This document shows positions 61,129 through 64,000 of a stretch of DNA of 64,000 bases, one piece after another. Below the pieces are notes generated by a model. It was not told where the DNA came from. It saw only the letters and a list, made by a program, of their open reading frames with translations, and did not search any database. Origin of the DNA: JACWAE01 sp963847595 (lineage in GTDB: Bacteria > Chloroflexota > Dehalococcoidia > SZUA-161); the NCBI GenBank assembly GCA_963847595.1, contig CAWKAJ010000001.1, positions 248,001 to 312,000 on the forward strand, in the 5' to 3' direction. Numbering within the stretch: the stretch's first letter is position 1; every line of letters starts with the position of its first letter. Both the position numbers and the translations under genes were made by a program.

Positions 61129-61818
61129 TCAGATATTGTCCGGTTTGGCCAAAAAATATCCTATACCGGCTTTAGTGAGAATAAGCTGAGGTTGGCTGGC
61201 GTCTGCTTCAACCTTCCCCCTTAAACGTCTGATATGAACCCTGAGGCTATCAATGGAGCCGGGGTAATCTTCACCCCACACTTCCTCGGCAAGGCTGGAG
61301 TAGGTCGCAACATAACCTGCGTTTTTCATCAGATGGTGAATGATGTGGGCTTCGATAGTCGTGAGCCCTATCTCTTTTTTCCCGATCAGTAGCTGGTGCG
61401 TCGAGGGATTAAATCGCAGAGACCCATAGGACAGCGGAGCCTCTTTAACCAATCCGCCTTTGTCACGTATCCTGGCTTTTACCCGGGCCAGAAGCTCTAG
61501 CTGGCCACATGGTTTCACGATGTAATCGTCTGCTCCCCACTCGAGGCCCTTGACTATGTCAGACTCATCTGCCTTCACGGTGAGGATAATAATAGGTGCA
61601 GATGAAAAAGAGCGAACCCGTTTCAGGACATCGAAACCGCTTATATCAGGAAGCCCTAAATCGAGAATGATGATATCAGGGGCTTCGCTTTCCGCCAGAT
61701 CAACGCCTTTCTTCCCCAGGTGAGTGAACACAATGTGAGTCTCCGGCCAGCGTATCTGCAGCGCCAGGGAAATAGACTCTACAATCTCCGGGTCATCTTC
61801 GATAATCAGCGCTTTCAC
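61129..61818 (-). CDS. OmpR/PhoB-family response regulator
   Basis: The 229-residue reading starts at GTG 61818 with GGAGGGGG upstream (the frame to 61836 adds six residues before that). The receiver domain has the acidic pair IIEDDPEI, the phosphoacceptor in IIILDLGLPDISG near residue 51 and LTVKADESDIVKGLEWGADDYIVKP. The winged-helix output has LTTIEAHIIHHLM, SLAEEVWGEDYPGSIDSLRVHIRRLR. It lies 26 bp after its sensor kinase and would act as its partner. Target genes are unknown. Confidence 0.95.
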   Translation of the reverse strand: MKALIIEDDPEIVESISLALQIRWPETHIVFTHLGKKGVDLAESEAPDIIILDLGLPDISGFDVLKRVRSFSSAPIIILTVKADESDIVKGLEWGADDYIVKPCGQLELLARVKARIRDKGGLVKEAPLSYGSLRFNPSTHQLLIGKKEIGLTTIEAHIIHHLMKNAGYVATYSSLAEEVWGEDYPGSIDSLRVHIRRLRGKVEADASQPQLILTKAGIGYFLAKPDNI

Positions 61819-61844
61819 AGCCCCCTCCGATTTCAAGGCGCGAC

Positions 61845-63911
61845 TTATTGGTCAGCAGCTTCCAAGGGCAGTGAGAAACTAAAGGTGGAACCTTCTCCCG
61901 CACGGCTTTTGACCCATATCCGCCCGCCATGAAGGTTCACAAGTGTCTTGCAGAGCGCAAGTCCCAACCCCAGTCCGCTCAATCGCTCGCCGGCAACCTC
62001 CATGCGGTGATAAGGTTCAAAGAGGTGCTGGTGCTCTTCCTCAGCTATACCCGGGCCATTATCCTCGACCTCCACCACCAGACTGGCATCCTTCTGCCAC
62101 GCTCTCAAAGTAATCCTTCCCCCTTCAGGGGTGAAGTTTAATGCATTGTTGAGCAAATTCAACACAATCTGCCGTAACCTGACTTTATCAGCCTTGACCA
62201 GGGGCAACGAATCAGGCAACTCCAGAATCAGTGATTGTCCACGACTCGAAGCTACTGGAGACACATACTCAGCCACTTCCCGAAGCAGTGGTGAGGCATC
62301 CAATGGCTCGTCTTTCAGCTGGAGCATACCTATCTCACCTTTTGCCAAATCGAGCAGTTCATCTATCCTACTATTGAGATTGGAGGCACCGCGGCTAATG
62401 TTTCTAGCCAGACTCAACAAAGGCTCTTCCTTGAGTTCAGAAGCTAGCACTTGACTCGAAATCAACATCGGGGTAAGTGGAGTTTTCAACTCGTGCGCCA
62501 AGGCTCTGGTGAACTCTACTCTCCTCTTCATCTCCGTCTCGAGCTGCTGGCGCAAATCTCTCTCCTGCCGATAAAGCTCCTGCAATTTCTCCGCCGACTG
62601 TCTGCGTTCGGTGACGTCTTGGTAGTGGACGATGATCCCGGCAACAATGGGATCATCGAGAAGGTTTCTGGCTATGACGTCAATAACGCGCCATGAGCCG
62701 TCTTTGTGTCGAACGCGAAACTCTGTTCTTATTAAACTACCAGGTTTCTGCACTAATTCATCGTACACGCTAATAGCTTTTTGCAGGTCTTCCGGGTGGA
62801 CGCCCAAAAAGCCGTCTATGCCGATTACATCCTCCGGTTTATATCCGCGTGGAGGTTCAACAGAAGGAGTCGAGTATTTTACGATCCCACCCCTCCCGAC
62901 TACAACCATAGTATCAAGTGTATTTTCGGTTAGGGACCTAAAATATCTTTCACTGTTCTGCAACTTCTCTTCTGCTTGCTTGCGCTCAGTAATGTCACGA
63001 TAGTTGATAACTATGCCTGCAACTACAGGATCATGCAACAGATTTCGACCGGACCCTTCGACATAATGCCACAAGCCATCATTCCAAAGGCCACGGAACT
63101 CCGAGTGTACCGTAGCACCGGGACTCGCTTTCATCTCTTCGAACTGACGTGCCAGGCGCGGCAAATCGTCAGGATGGACAAACTCGAAAATGCTGCTCCC
63201 TTGCCTGACTTTCGGAGAGTATTTTGTCACATGTTGTGCTGAGGGGCTTTGGTACCGTATTGTGCCATCACTATTAAGAACGACGATGACTTCCTGTGAA
63301 TTCTCGATAAGCGACCGAAAGTATTTTTCGCTTTCCCGCAGAGCCAGCTCAACCTGCTTGCGTTCGGTGATCTCGTGTTGAAGTTGTTCGTTTGCTTTTC
63401 TCAGCTCGGCAGTGCGTTCCGATACCAGTTTCTCCAGATGCCGACGGTGTCCGTCCAATTCCTGTTGCATCTCGATATGCTCAGTAATATCCTTCCAAAA
63501 AAGCACGGTTGCTACGTTGCCATGGTAGGTCATAGTGCTTGCGCTAACTTCGATGGGGATGGAAGTGCCGTCTTTGCGCTGTAAAGTAGTCTCGTAAAAA
63601 TTGGGGGCTTGCTCCCCACTCTGCCTTTGTCTATATCGTTCCTGCAGCTTAGCAAGTTCAGATGACTCAAAGAAATCCCAGGCAGACTTGTCAAGTACTT
63701 CGGCGGGCGAATAGCCCACCATCTTACAAGCCTCGTCATTAGCAAAAACAATAGCTGCTTCCCGCTCCGGCGTATTCTGCAGGATAACGATCCCATAGCC
63801 GGCTTTGCCCACGGTCTCAACCAGAGCCCTATGCCATTCCTCCGAGTCTGCCAACACTTCGGCGCTGGTCAAATCGGGTATATTCCTCGCAACTCTGCTT
63901 TTGCCTGCCAT
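61845..63911 (-). CDS. Sensor histidine kinase with three PAS domains
   Basis: The 688-residue cytoplasmic product has three PAS/PAC units (about 25-150, 195-320, 320-445; each with a conserved YRDITERKQ- or WKDITEH-like end), coiled coils between them, the dimerisation His in ALAHELKTPL near residue 473 and an ATPase domain with NLLNNALNFTPEGG, DNGPGIAEEE and GLGLGLALCK. No membrane segment is seen, so it senses an internal signal such as redox or a small ligand. It is followed by its response regulator. No His-kinase phosphorelay (Hpt) is present. Confidence 0.94.
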   Translation of the reverse strand: MAGKSRVARNIPDLTSAEVLADSEEWHRALVETVGKAGYGIVILQNTPEREAAIVFANDEACKMVGYSPAEVLDKSAWDFFESSELAKLQERYRQRQSGEQAPNFYETTLQRKDGTSIPIEVSASTMTYHGNVATVLFWKDITEHIEMQQELDGHRRHLEKLVSERTAELRKANEQLQHEITERKQVELALRESEKYFRSLIENSQEVIVVLNSDGTIRYQSPSAQHVTKYSPKVRQGSSIFEFVHPDDLPRLARQFEEMKASPGATVHSEFRGLWNDGLWHYVEGSGRNLLHDPVVAGIVINYRDITERKQAEEKLQNSERYFRSLTENTLDTMVVVGRGGIVKYSTPSVEPPRGYKPEDVIGIDGFLGVHPEDLQKAISVYDELVQKPGSLIRTEFRVRHKDGSWRVIDVIARNLLDDPIVAGIIVHYQDVTERRQSAEKLQELYRQERDLRQQLETEMKRRVEFTRALAHELKTPLTPMLISSQVLASELKEEPLLSLARNISRGASNLNSRIDELLDLAKGEIGMLQLKDEPLDASPLLREVAEYVSPVASSRGQSLILELPDSLPLVKADKVRLRQIVLNLLNNALNFTPEGGRITLRAWQKDASLVVEVEDNGPGIAEEEHQHLFEPYHRMEVAGERLSGLGLGLALCKTLVNLHGGRIWVKSRAGEGSTFSFSLPLEAADQ

Positions 63912-64000
63912 GCCCCCCCTCCTCTATTTGAAGAAAAAGTTAAGATAACTGGCTGCTTATAGCATTTAATATATTTCGTAAACCGCTGCCCCCCTTCAAT

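Overview
The window looks like a chromosome segment of an anaerobic bacterium, most likely a Dehalococcoidia-type member of the Chloroflexota. This is inferred from gene content: an hspR-type heat-shock repressor beside DnaJ and ClpC, many CaiB/BaiF CoA-transferases, acyl-CoA dehydrogenase with a ferredoxin-fused EtfA, FadH-like flavoenzymes, Tm-1-like proteins and tungstate uptake. Coding density is moderate, and several families of short palindromic repeats fill the gaps between genes. No rRNA, tRNA, CRISPR array or intact insertion sequence was found. The only mobile-element trace is a transposase C-terminal fragment near 19.8 kb.

Layout. 0-3 kb: zinc-ribbon protein, LemA, an HtpX protease with its own zinc ribbon, dUTPase. 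3-8.4 kb (minus): a TIM-barrel protein and a Tm-1-like protein that are fused in plant Tm-1, a FadH-like flavoenzyme and a DUF362 protein. 9-18.8 kb (minus): the most distinctive region. Three exported proteins built on a sulfite-oxidase-like (molybdopterin-binding) fold are followed directly by a WtpABC-like tungstate/molybdate transporter. Ahead of them lies a leader of about 450 nt with two copies of a conserved RNA structure, the first followed by an intrinsic terminator. 19-26.7 kb: FkbM methyltransferase, Mop-like molbindin, TilS, a histidine phosphatase, an M48 protease, a DUF2344 protein, a CNNM/CorC-type membrane protein and MtaB. 26.8-30.8 kb (plus): dnaJ-like, hspR and clpC, with a consensus promoter overlapped by an inverted repeat.

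31-45 kb: glpX, an unrecognised iron-sulfur pair, two tandem CoA-transferases, yjbQ, nitroreductase, tsaD, a DUF2851 protein that seems to start at a non-standard codon, a divergent XRE regulator / DUF5343 pair with rich operator structure, and a frameshifted exported protein. 44-52 kb (plus): a housekeeping run dprA-topA-xerC-aroQ-aminopeptidase-efp-PHP-formyltransferase ending at a strong bidirectional terminator. 52-56 kb (minus): aspS, tig, clpP. 56-60.4 kb (plus): nitronate monooxygenase-like enzyme, then acyl-CoA dehydrogenase-etfB-etfA. 61-64 kb (minus): a three-PAS sensor kinase and its OmpR-type regulator.

How the parts fit: ClpC (with an LGF tripeptide like the ClpP-docking loop) and ClpP, the HspR repressor, HtpX and the second M48 protease form a protein quality-control theme. 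The molbindin, WtpABC and the exported domain proteins form a tungsten/molybdenum theme that may be under RNA control. CoA-transferases, acyl-CoA dehydrogenase and EtfAB suggest acyl-CoA metabolism. Function calls rest on motifs read by eye, with no database search.
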